Positions 36,620-47,978 of a stretch of DNA of 64,000 nt are shown piece after piece. The position numbers and the translations under genes were made by a program. The stretch lies in assembly GCA_021927905.1 (NCBI GenBank), contig BLLK01000045.1, forward strand, positions 1,922,001 to 1,986,000. Reading direction: 5' to 3'. Numbering within the stretch: position 1 is the first letter of the stretch; the number at the start of each line of letters is the position of its first letter. The notes beneath the pieces were generated by a model. The model searched no databases. It was not told the origin of the DNA and saw nothing but the letters and a program-made list of their open reading frames with translations. This DNA is from Chaetoceros tenuissimus (Eukaryota; Bacillariophyta; Thalassiosirophyceae; Chaetocerotales; Chaetocerotaceae).

Positions 36620-37586
36620 TATGAATGAATGTAGAGTTTTTTTATTGCTTGACGTTTAAAGGTGAAAGGAAAATATGTTCCAAGTTAATTGAATACACAA
36701 TAAACTACCGTTTCAGAGAAGAAGAATAGAAGATAAAAAACTAGAAATGAAAAAATCGTTTTTGTTGTTGACACCGTCATACGTACTTAGATCTGTACCC
36801 TATGTTTTTAGATTGTCTTTTATGCTATATTAGTCCCATCATATCTACCGCATTGGCTTGGGACAAGAACACTGCTACACCACCGAAAGTACGAAATAAG
36901 AATTCTTGGATCTTTACGATGATTCGTGATGACACGATATCTTTCACGCTAATTCCGATCTAAGTACTTACATCTATGCGTACTACTTTGAAACTAGATC
37001 CTTTGCAAAGGTACGCAATAAAATTGAATATATGTTCCCATTCCACATAAAATATAGGTATGCTTTCATGTTTGCTGGGTATTTGGGGCTTGAGATGTAT
37101 TAGATTCAGGTGGAAAGGATCGAATTCTGATGAATTCCTGCATTGTTCTTTTCGCAAGGAACTACGTAATTTCGTCCATAGCTGTGCTCAAGGTTGAAAA
37201 TATGATGCAAATGTTTTTCAAGATGAAGTAAAGCAGAATACAAAAACATATATGCAAAAATTGGTTCGAAAAATGCATGAGAATTTCACAGGAAAGATTC
37301 TTTTTACTTGATATCTATGGCAGTGGTATGGCTTCGGATTCCTTGCATCAGGGGAATTGATAGTTTCTCCTGTCTTCTTCTTATTCATACAAGCCATTAC
37401 ATTTACTTACATTTGACTTTTATTATAGCTTACTTATATACTGTCAATGAAAAAAGAAGGAAAGGATCATTATTAGCTACTACACATATACATACAACTA
37501 AAAGCTAGAAAAGATACAAATAAAAAACCAATTTTTATTGAATCTCGGATTATTACAAAAATTTCATAAATCAATTAACCAACAAA
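36620..37586. other. Intergenic region upstream of the HDAC fusion gene
   Basis: This 967-bp AT-rich region separates divergent genes. It holds no convincing ORF, RNA or repeat, and presumably both promoters. Confidence 0.55.
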
Positions 37587-40500
37587 ATGGATACAAATGG
37601 TGATCAGCCTAGTCATGGATTTGGGTTTGGTGGCAGTGGAGATGGTCACAATCAAAATGGCGGACCTTCAGGACCTCCGTTAGGCATGAAGCACAAGCCC
37701 AAGGTTGTTGAACAGGGACAGGAACATACAGGGCGATGGACAAGAGAAGAACATGAGGCATTTCTTTTGGCTCTGCAACAATATGGAAAAGAATGGAAAA
37801 AGGTTGCAGCGAAAGTTAAAACTCGAACAGTAGTTCAAACACGTACACATGCACAAAAGTACTTTCAAAAGTTGCAGAAAGGATTGGCCAATGACAAGGG
37901 AGATGTCACGATGGGGACTGTGGCGGAAGCGAAAAAGATTTTGCCAATTGCAAGTGCTAGAAGGGGATCAGGGCCATCATCAGCAAAGAAGGGAAGGAAA
38001 AAGCAAGAGAAAAAATCTGGGAATCCAATGTCGGCGCAGAAACGACAAGCCGCAGAGGCCACTGAAGCTGCAGCTCATTTGATCACACAAATAAGTCAAG
38101 TTAGTACTGCCAATGAAGATCAGTCAATGTTGAATACAGCTATGCAACCTCCGGCTAGTTTTCCAACTGGAACAACAACTTTTTCAACTGGTACTTCTGT
38201 GGCGGGAGGGTTACCTTCTATGAAAATTGTAGCACCGCAACCAGAACAAACCATTAAAAAGAATATATTTCCTGAACCATCGCCTGCTGCATGCGGGAAG
38301 CGAAAGATTGCAGAGATTGCAGCAGCTCAAATGTTGGCGGGTGCAATGGGAACCAGTATTCCAGTGGCTGGAAATATGGCGAGAGCCTCGACACCTACTC
38401 CAGAGGATGCTAAGATATCTGTGAAAAGTATTGGTTCTGCTAATGCTGGCATGTCATTACAAATTATCAATCCTGACAATTTACAAAGTGAAGAACCACA
38501 AAATAAAAAATCTGTCGGTAATGAACCAGTGACGCCATGGGATGGACAACTAGAATTATTGAATAGGTAAGCCAATATGTTTAGGTATCACACTTTCGTT
38601 TCCTTTCATGAACATGACACTCAAAACTGTTTTCACCTTTTTCCAATCACAGTGAAGTAAAAAGCAAAGTGGTGGAAGAGAAGGTTGAAGAAGTTCCGAA
38701 TGGAGAAGCTTCCGCTCCCCTTCCAGCTGTCATTGAGCCAAGAGGTCTTGAGAGAAGTGCACTCCATGCTGCGATCTGTAGTGGATCAATTGGCGAGGTT
38801 GAAAGACAAATTAAACTTATTTTAAATGACAAAGAGGGGGAAGTTGTTGGAGAGAAAAACTTAAAAATTGCACTGCAAGCACTCGATCCTCTTGGATTTT
38901 CACCTCTTCACGCTGCAGTGACCCTTTCGCATGATCATGGGGAGGCTTCGCTGAATATTACCCGGATGTTACTTGGATATGGTATCATAATCACGTCGTT
39001 GGATTCGTATGGTAATACAGCTTTACATTGGGCTGCTAGAATGGGTAATACAAAAATCATGGAAATGCTGGTGATTGAAAATTGTCCACTGGGTAAGTGT
39101 ACTCTCTTTGGGTTTGAAAGAATACTCGAAATAGATTTCTCATTGATATTTTTTTATCATTATGAAGAAGCGCAGAACGAAAGTGGAGAGATAGCTCTTC
39201 ACTGGGCAATGAGAGCTGGTCATAGAGGTTTGATGGCAGCTCAATTTTTGTTGGAAAACGGGTCTAGAAGTTCAATTGCAAGTAAATTGTTCCAGCGTCC
39301 AATTGATGTGGCGGGTGAAGGATTTAAAGGATTGTGTGGTGACAATTTTCCGATCGAAAATGGTGATCCAGGATTTGATTTAGATACAATTTCATCTAAA
39401 CAATTGACTGACATTCGGCGACAAAGTAGAGCAAAACTTTTCAGTTTTTCACCATCTGCACGAACTTTGATACTTCATCACCCTGAATGTCTGGAGCACA
39501 TACCAAAAAATGACACTGATTGGGAAGCGCCTGACAGAGTTAATGCAATTTTGAATCACTTGCTGGATACAAGCACTGGTCATGTCAGAGATCACGAAAT
39601 CCAGGTAACCACTGAATTTGATAAAGCATCCTTAGAATTTCTAAGTCGAGTCCATAGTGCAGAGTATCTTACTTTTGTAAACAATTTGAGCAAAGAATTA
39701 GAAAAACGCCTACAAGACGAGAAAGCAACAAGCAGTAAGGTGCCATCAGTTGTTCCATTCACACCAATGGTAAGTTTGACATATTTGATTGTAAAAGATA
39801 CCTGGTGATTATACTTATTCATTCCAATCTCTAGGTACAACGTACTGTTATGAGAGAGCCAGATGTAAAACAGGGATCCCATTCAGATACTTCCTTCAGT
39901 TCTGGTTCGCTTCGTGCTGCAAGAAGAGCAGCTGGTGCTGTGAAACATGCTGTTGATTGGTAAGTAAATTCTAGAATGCAAAAAAATGAAAATGAAGTTA
40001 AAGTTTTTACTCACAACTCAACTTTTACAGCGTTCTAGTTGGACGTAATAGAAATGCATTTTGCATCACGCGACCACCAGGGCATCATGCAGGAATTAAT
40101 GGGCTCTTAGATGGAGGAGAATCTTGTGGATTTTGTATATTTAATAATGTTGCTGCTGGTGCCTTACATGCATTATCTGATGAAAATCATCGGCCAAAAT
40201 GTGAAAGATGTGCAATTGTTGATATCGACGTACACCATGGTAATGGAACTGAAGAAATTGTAAAAAGATGTGATCATCCTGGGCGATTATTCTTTTTCTC
40301 AGTCCACCTCTATGACAATGACAAAGCAAAAAAGTCAAATGGGTTCAAGTTTTATCCAGGAACGGGAGATGAGGATGATGTAGCACATAACGTTATCAAT
40401 GTACCTATTGCTCCAATGTGGAAAAATTCTCAGCCTCGATCCAGAAGCCAGTCGCCTATACCCGAACGAAGTCATAATACAAGAAACAAGAACCGTCAAA

Positions 40501-41140
40501 AAGCTCTTCAGACCGGAGAAGGTAGCGAGACTGCTTCAATAGATACTGTTACAAAAGAGAGAACAATTTCCTCTTCTTCTGCAGAAGAGCAATTAGGAGG
40601 GACAAAAGATTCAACATTCCAACCGCAATCTCCAAATCGTTCTTCACCAAAGAAACAGTCGCAGCCTTCATTTCTCTATGGAACGGGGAGAGAAGCATAC
40701 AGAAAATCCATTCAACAGAGATTGCTGCCTGCTTTAAGAGCCTTCAATCCTGATTTAATCTTGCTCAGTATTGGATTAGATGCGTGCAAAGGTGACGTTG
40801 GTAATGCAAGACACTATAGAAATGGTCGACAAGTACAAGGAATAGATCTAACTCCTGAGGACTACGCGTGGACAACACAAAAGGTAAGACCAACATCAAT
40901 TTTATATAGTGAAACTCTTTAAGAACATTATGCTGACCCACTCACTACCTTACTCAGATCATGGAAGTCGCAGATATTTGTTGTCATGGACGTCTAGTGT
41001 CTGTTTTAGAAGGTGGTTATGGACAACCAAGTGAAAGTAATCCTGACTCCCTCTTGGACAAATCAATGATTTCTGAATGTGCCAGGGCTCATCTTCAGGC
41101 ATTGATCGATCCAAATGATGTTGAACAACGCCGAGCATAA
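37587..41140 (+). CDS. MYB (SHAQKYF)-ankyrin-histone deacetylase fusion
   Basis: There are six exons: 37587-38566, 38653-39092, 39168-39769, 39835-39959, 40031-40883 and 40958-41140. The product is 1,060 residues and all joins keep frame. Residues 48-96 are a single MYB repeat (GRWTREEHEAFLLALQQYGK) with THAQKYF at 87-93. A linker rich in Ala/Gly/Pro follows. Ankyrin repeats cover about 360-530 (SALHAAICSGSIGEV, GNTALHWAARMGNTKIMEML, GEIALHWAMRAGHRG). The HDAC domain runs from about 575 to 1050. It has RPPGHHAG with His734/735, DIDVHHGNG with zinc ligands Asp782 and His784, GLDACKGD with Asp966, and LEGGY with Tyr1021, so catalysis should be intact. A Ser/Pro-rich insert of about 85 residues interrupts it before FLYGTGREAYR. 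Likely a sequence-specific, DNA-tethered deacetylase. Whether exon 3 starts at 39168 or 39171 is not certain. Confidence 0.9.
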
Positions 41141-41180
41141 TGCTAATGTAAAATAGAAACTTTTGTCATTGACTTTTTAT

Positions 41181-44100
41181 CTAATCCAGCCCATGTTTGA
41201 TGAGTTTCTTTTTCGCCTCACTATAGTTGTATTTCAAATCCTCTAAGCTTTCGAAAAAATCCAGATCAAAAACCGCAAGTTCAGCTCGCAATTTCTCATT
41301 CTCCTGATACAGTTCTAAAACTTTCTCATCTAAGTCACTTTCATCTTTTGTCTTTGAAAGTTCTCTCAACTTTTCTTCGTATTCAACCTTCATAGAATCT
41401 TTCTCTTTTTCCAAACGCTTGACTTCGGCTCTATACTTTTCAGTCAATTTCTCGTCATGCTTGTTCCTCTTTGAGCAAAAATCTTAGAGACAGATATAAG
41501 GATAGAAAGTATAATGTATTTGCATTTGAACTCACCTCGACCGTTTTTTGCAAAGCCTCAACTTTCAGCTTTTCTTCTCCAAGCTTTGTTTTGAGAGCCG
41601 TCAATCCAGACAAGTTTTCTTCATTCTTCTTCTTTCCCTTACTCATCTTCTCCTCAATAGGGTCTGTGAGGCAAGATTTATCTGCAGTACTACTTCGCTT
41701 TCGCAGCTGTTGTACTGCAACCAAGGAACGTAGGGAGGTGTTTTCCTGTTTCAGCTTCTTCATGTCCAGAACGGTTTTTTCAAACTCATTGAGGGTTTCA
41801 CTCTTGACGTTTTCTTTCTTGTTTGTATCTTTGAGTTTACGTCTCAAAGTCAAAACACTCTTTTCAAAATAAACTTTCTCTTCAATCGCAACAGTAAGCC
41901 TTTTACGAGTTTTCACCAACTCCTTATCCAGCCTAGAGAGGTCTTTTTGTCCTTCTTCGTAAAGTTTCTTCACGATCTGTTCAGATTTCATCACTTTCTC
42001 CTTTGTCCTCTTGACAGAGTATAGAGTTGATTTCAGCTGCTTGCATAGTGTTTCAGCTTCAGTAAGCTTCTTGGTAGTTACCTCATTCTCTTTCAGAGAC
42101 CTCTCCAGGCGCTTGCTTCCTGCGGTCAATGAATGTACTTTGTTCTCTTTCTCCTTAACAATTTTCTGAATCTCATACAATTGAAGATCTTTTGCTTGGA
42201 CTTCTTTTTCAAGAATTTTTATCTCTTTCTTGTTTTGTTCATGATCCTGTAGAAGGGCTGCAAGCTTCTCTTTTGTAATCTCCGACTCCTGTAGCCTTCG
42301 AAGAGCATGCTTCTTACTATCTGCCAATACTACAAGTTTTTTGTCTTTCTCTTTTAATATCAAGGATAGCGAAGTAACCTTTTCTCTTAGAGCTGTAACA
42401 ACTGACATTTCGTCTTTATCCAAAAAACTTGTGGCTACCTGATTTTCATTCTTCTTTGGACTTTGAAAGCATGACTTCTCCTCCTTCTCCTCCTTGACTC
42501 GCAGTGCCTCCCTAAGCCTTGATAACGAGGCATTTTTTGCTTCGAGACTTGTCTTCAGCTCCTTAACCACAGCATGGGCAACATTGATCCTCTCATCGTC
42601 TATATGAACCATATTGTGTCTCTCCAATTGCTTAAAATGTTCTCTCATCTTCAACAACTTTTTCTCGCAGACAATCAACTCCCGCGACTTGAGTTCAAGT
42701 TGATCCTTTGCCGTTCGCAATTCTACTTCAAGCATGTTTGATTCATTGTCGGAGGTAACAGGTGCTGTTTGTACAAACGCGTGACGTTTATGATTTGAGT
42801 GACTGCGCGAAGTATGTTTCTCAAAATCACTCTGTAGTTTTTCGTTCTCATTTCTAAGTTTTGCAATCTCAGCATTCAAGTGACTAGATTCCGCCTTCTT
42901 CACTTCCAGACTAGTAACAATATTGGCTATTTTGGACTCATATTCTTCCTTCAAGCCAAGAACCTTTGCTTGATTAACTTGGCTTCTTTCTTCAGTCCGT
43001 ATTTCGCTTTGCTCTTTCACAGTGTTTGTCAAATCTTTTAAAGCTGCCTCCAGATGACCTGTTTCGTAACCCTCTCGCATCTTGAGAGCTTCAATTTCCC
43101 TCTCCAACCTGTCAATAGTATAAATATCTGACTTCCTCAAGGTTTGCAGCTTCTCTAATTCAGCAATTAGCTCGATACTTTTGTCATTTAAAGGCAACTG
43201 AAGAGAGCCTTTCTTTAGTCCTTCCATGAATTCTATAACTTTTTGAGTATGATTAGAATCCAAGTTGAAAGGAAACTTGGAAGACATAAGTGTTGCATTC
43301 TGCCGAAGTCTAGACATTAAGGTCCTTCTTTCTGCCTCCAAGGACTCTATTTGTGCCTTCAATTCCTGATTTTGGCATACAATACTACTCTGCTCGTTAT
43401 GTATGATGTTGTCCACCGAGGCTTGGTCTACTATTCCACCCCCTTCTTGCAAGAGCTCAATTGTTGTGACTAAGAAATTGATCTTTTCCGTTTGTTCAGA
43501 GAGTCTAGAGTTTAAATGCTTTCTTTCAACCTCACTCTTTCTCAAATCACTTTCTATTTTTCGCTGAAGAGCAACGGTTTCAATCAATCCACAACCTTCT
43601 TCATATAGTCGATTTCTTTCTTCACTCGACCGTAGTTCATCCTGAGTTTGGGAAAGACGTTCTTCCATGCTCTCTCGCTCATCTTGTAATTGTCTTTCTT
43701 TCTTTTGTAAATCTTGCATGGCGTTACTGATCCTCTCTGCTTGATTCTTCTTTACATCCAAGACAGATTGCTCGAGATTATCTTTTTCTACTTTTAATCT
43801 CTCAATTGTAGCACAGGCTGCATCTAAATCCTTTTTCAAGACAATTCTTTCCAATTCTAGAGTGTCTACTCTGCCTTGCTTCAAATGGATCTCGTAGTGA
43901 AGCCTATCAACTTGACTTTCTTGTTCATCGTGCCTCATTTTTCCAAATGAAAATGCCTCTTTCTCATCTAAAACAGTGTTTCTCTTACGTTCCTCTTCCA
44001 ATTCCTGCTGCAATTGCTGAATCTGACTTTCATACTCTTGCTTCGATTCGGAGAATGTTCTGAAAAGAAAATGAGATTACGACAAGAGAATATACATGAA

Positions 44101-44747
44101 TACAATAAATAGACCTACCGTTGCAGATTATCCTGTCTTTCCTGTAGTGTTTGACATTTACCCAAAAGCAGTTTGTTTTCCGATTCATATTGCTCTCTCA
44201 GCAAATTCTCTTCTTCCACAGAATTTTGGAGCTTCTCCAACTCTTGGAGATTAGCAGCATGGATCAGCTCCACCTCCCTACGTTTACTCGACACATGTTC
44301 TATTTCTGTCACCAAGTCAATCTCATTTCGTTCGAATTCATTCACCATTTCGCGAAGTTGTAGAGCTTCCTTTTCTAGAAAGTATTGATTATCAACCCTA
44401 CTCTTGATTGTTGCAATCTCATCATCCTTTTGTAGGAGCCTTCTATTCATACCATCACTAATCTCCTTCTGTGTCTGCAATTCTTGTTGCAATATCCTCA
44501 ACTCACTCAAAGCTTCTTGAAGAGATTTTTCAGTCGATTCAGCTTCATCCTGAAGTCGCTCATTCAAAGCTTTCAATTCATGATTTTCTACAAGAACAAG
44601 GTGAAGACTTTCTTGCTGTTCTCCTACCTCGCCCTCTAAAAGGAAGTCTATTTTTCGTTGCAGTTGATCAATAGTATCATTCCGTTCATCAAGTACATGG
44701 TAGAGTCGATCAATCTCTGAGTCGCTTTTATGATTTAATGATGGCAT
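41181..44747 (-). CDS. Long coiled-coil protein
   Basis: There are three exons, 44119-44747, 41536-44059 and 41181-41468, separated by introns of 59 and 67 bp. The product is 1,146 residues, and all joins preserve heptad-rich frame. Nearly the whole chain is Glu/Lys/Gln/Leu coiled coil (for example NHKSDSEIDRLYHVLDERND near the start). There is a break around 490-520 (SNHKRHAFVQTAPVTSDNE) and a basic stretch near 1030. No motor, Ran or membrane domain is visible. Family cannot be named; centrosomal/basal-body or golgin-like scaffolds are candidates. It ends 40 bp from the HDAC fusion stop. A possible non-coding or short coding upstream exon is described under findings. Confidence 0.82.
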
Positions 44748-46737
44748 AATGTCATTGCTTCAAGACGTGATGTATTTGGGTTTGGGTCCATTTGCTCTTT
44801 CTTCACTCTTCAGCTCTTCAATACGACTCTGCTCTCTCTTTTCGATGTCGATCTTTAGATGAATTCAGTTGTAGACAAATTGATAGACTATTGGCAACAG
44901 ATCTAGACTTACCTAATGCTTCTTCCACGACTTCTTGCTGTCTTCTTTTGCAACACTAGGTTTTGAAGAAAAGAAATTCGAATTTCAAAAACTGATGCTT
45001 TCAAATTCAAATAAACTCAAGCATGTTCATGTCATTTTTGAATTCATAACTTTGCTAGAATTTGAGGTACTTTTTCCGCTTCATCTACAAGTACTTCATA
45101 CATCCTAACTTCGTTTTTTATTCGTTTGAATTTTCAAATAGTGAGGAGATAAAGTGAGCGAAAAATACACAAATGTGATTGTGGAGATATGACTGGTTCC
45201 TATATCGGATTAGTATCAGGTAATTACATCATACCCTCGTGCCAAGCCGAAAATATCTTTATGATTGATCTACTTTCCTTTTCAGTGATGAAACTTCGTG
45301 CTATGGTAAAAGTAGACCTTTTCTTCACTTGACAACACAACCAACCATTGACAGAAAGAACAAAAACAGCACGACAGGAAAAGGAACTACGAGAGGCATG
45401 CATAAAGGTCCACGGCTCTTGAAAATGACAATGAGTCTTTTGTCACTTTGAAAGAAAATCAATGATTTCAGCAACCATGTCACTGTTTCTCTTATGTTGC
45501 ATCCTACTACAAGCGCCACATAACTTCCTTAGGTGTGGTTTCTGGAGCTTTCTGATTTTAGTCAAACGTTGTCCCCATCAAGACATGATGGCATATTCTC
45601 CATCTTCGTCAATGAATGCCAACGTTCTCAAGTCTCTCTTTGTGAAATTCTTGCCCAAGTCTATATCTGCCTTGACTTTCCTCATCTTTTGTGCTCGTTT
45701 GTAACATTGAGATGTCTCTTCACTCGCAAATCCTCCCCATCTACACCTTTCATAAATGATCTACCCCTGAATTGAAACAAATGCTCGTTGCGTGTTTTGA
45801 GCCGTCATAATATATGGTTTCGAAGTCTTTTCAGAGTTGTGAACAAATTATTGAAAGTAGACCACAGCATCTTTGTCGCTATATCCATAACGAAAACAAT
45901 CTTTGAGCAGAGGGACATCATTGTTTCGACCATAGTACCTGACCTTCTCTTTCCTATTCTTCCTTATACGCTTTCCTTTTGATCTTCCTTTATTCATTTC
46001 ACTTCGTGCTTGGCGGTCAATGCAACATCTACCTCTTTTCACCCTAGAATATCTTCCAAATACATATTTTTTTTGAACGAAAGTAGAAAGCGCAATCTGC
46101 CAATCACTTGCAAAACATCATGAGAACATGGCATGATCCAAGGGAGAGAGGGGAATCACATTCACTCCCAAGGTGTCACTTCCATTCAAAACTTTTCCTT
46201 GGTACTGAGCTCACTGTCTTTCCCTGGCAAGATATTTGTATGTATGAAGACCTTTTCGAAGTAGCTTTGCTACCTTTTGGACAGCATTTTTGTTGGTTCG
46301 TGAAAACTTGTTTCCATCTGTCTCACAAAAGCTCTTGATAGATACCCGAGTTATTTTTACGAATGTCTACCCTATTCAATGCTGTCACTTTGATTTTGTT
46401 CTCATTGTAGATCAATGAAGAATGGAATGGAAACTTTATTTTTGTAAGAAATGTATCTGATGTTGTTGTGGGTCACGAGGCTATCGCTTGGTCATAAATA
46501 AAAACATGGGACTAGCATGTCATTGGAGTTGGCTATGACAATCATTTTCATTTGAAATTAATGTATCTTTAAAAATAATTTTTGTTTGTGTAGATAAAGA
46601 ATCTAATACTCTATACATCTTTTTACACATTCTACTGTTTGTGGCAGAAGTTGCTGCTAAGAACATGGCCCAAGTGAGATAATAATAAAAGTCTTTATAT
46701 TACAAAGCCACGACTGACAAACCAACAACAACAAGAA
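44748..46737. other. Gene-poor region
   Basis: This stretch of about 2 kb is without a supported gene. Near 44763-44935 there is a possible short upstream exon and intron of the coiled-coil gene. Scattered ORFs of 60-80 codons occur on both strands (45325-46340), none with a domain. Decayed mobile DNA is possible but not shown. Confidence 0.5.
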
Positions 46738-46808
46738 GCGCCAGTGGTTTAGTGGTAAAATCCAACGTTGCCATCGTTGGGCCCCGAGTTCGATTCTCGG
46801 CTGGCGCA
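46738..46808 (+). tRNA. tRNA-Gly (GCC)
   Basis: The 71-nt gene folds into a full cloverleaf. The acceptor stem is GCGCCAG/CTGGCGC with discriminator A at 46808. The D arm contains TGGTTTAGTGGTA. The anticodon stem is CAACG/CGTTG with GCC at 46770-46772. The T arm is CCGAG-TTCGATT-CTCGG. No intron is present and CCA is not encoded, as usual for a eukaryotic nuclear gene. A TTTTT tract at 46815-46819 would end Pol III transcription. Confidence 0.97.
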
Positions 46809-47402
46809 TTTCTCTTTTTAGACATCAGAAGCGGATAACTTGACACATCAGTTGCAGCACGCACTTTTGTAAGTACCTCTTCTTACTGAGAAGAGGACCT
46901 CTCGCTGAGAAAGATGTGTTTTTTCCAACCTAATGAATGCTTTTGCTCAGTTGTCAGGATCTTCTGCGTGGGGATCGTAATCATGGAGTGCCTCTCTTGT
47001 CTATGTCTGACATGGTGACATGAGAACTGTGGTTGCTGCTTAGCAGCACTGCAGTGTGGTTGTAGTTGTCTGCTCTGCAGGCGCTACTGGATCATTTGAT
47101 GGCTTTGGCCTCACTCGGGAACACACGCTCACTTTACCTTGCTGGCAGCTTGCTTTTTTATCCCACACATTTTATATCTTGTTGGGGTTCAGGTTGCAAC
47201 ACGTAAGTGGCAGATAGTTGTGTGTTGGGTTGCGCTTTCCTTGTATGTTGGGTAGGAGGGATGGATATTGTATCTTGTATCATTGACAGTGGTAAGTGCA
47301 ATGGAGATTGTAGATTTCAATATAGTGAACGCATTTACTTTAGATCAATACTTTTGTAATATTACTTCTCTCCTTGATGTATGAGTTAGTCCCTGACTCA
47401 AA
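46809..47402. other. GC-richer intergenic block downstream of the tRNA
   Basis: This is about 590 bp with unusual base composition for the window (TG-rich runs, CTGCAG-type inverted repeats near 47040-47090). A perfect 8-bp hairpin (CCTCTTCT-TACTG-AGAAGAGG) lies at 46876-46896. No known RNA family was recognised. Confidence 0.45.
46876..46896. repeat. Perfect 8-bp hairpin 68 bp after tRNA-Gly
   Basis: CCTCTTCT pairs with AGAAGAGG around a five-base loop. It may be structural RNA or chance. Confidence 0.5.
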
Positions 47403-47978
47403 CTACTTTGTCTTTGCAGATGCATATTTTCGTTTCACTCCATCAAACTTCTTCCACATTAGGTCATCCTGTTCTTCTCTGGGCATCATAACTATCTTAG
47501 TTTCACGAGCATCATGTGTAAACAACGAGATTCCTGCATTTGCAATATCCATCATGACTTTTGGCAAAATAGTATTCCTACGGTTTTCTGGCCTGATTTC
47601 ATTCCACTTTGGAACGTATTTTCTCATGATTGCTTCGACTTTCAAATTCCCAGGATGTAGATATCCTCCAGTTTCAGCACCTGAAGTAAATAATTCTGCA
47701 TTTGAATAAATATATGTGTCATTTGCTCTTTTTTCTAAAAACTCATGAAATTGTAACAAGCGATGGAAATAAAGCATTGCATCCTTGACAGTAGGAGCAT
47801 GACCATGATATTTCGTCAAGTTCTTAATCAGGTTTGTTCTTTTTGTTTTGATTCTCCTTTCACCTGCAGTTGTTACCAGGCATCGTAGTTTGTCAGCAAC
47901 CAGCTCATACTTCTTGAGATATGATACTTTTAATTTTGACCTTTTCAACAGGTTCAATCCCTGCTCATTTACTACCAT
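47403..47978 (-). CDS. Unknown basic protein
   Basis: This single exon of 191 residues begins MVVNEQGLNLLKRSKLKVSY. It is rich in Lys and Arg with several predicted helices (NLTKYHGHAPTVKDAMLYFH, RLLQFHEFLEKRAND). It contains TSGAETGGYLHPGNLKVEAI and ends with a basic tail. No signal peptide, membrane span or named domain was recognised. Composition and balanced codon use support a real gene. It stands alone in a gene-poor region beside a tRNA gene, so a domesticated or fragmentary mobile-element protein is an alternative. Confidence 0.6.
   Translation of the reverse strand: MVVNEQGLNLLKRSKLKVSYLKKYELVADKLRCLVTTAGERRIKTKRTNLIKNLTKYHGHAPTVKDAMLYFHRLLQFHEFLEKRANDTYIYSNAELFTSGAETGGYLHPGNLKVEAIMRKYVPKWNEIRPENRRNTILPKVMMDIANAGISLFTHDARETKIVMMPREEQDDLMWKKFDGVKRKYASAKTK

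Noticed and set aside
39093-39170. Reading through intron 2 of the HDAC fusion as coding
   Set aside because: The stretch is T-rich, has GTAAGT and AG borders and interrupts an ankyrin repeat, so splicing is the better reading.
45325-46340. Small ORFs suggestive of a decayed retroelement
   Set aside because: No reverse transcriptase, integrase or LTR signature could be identified on either strand.
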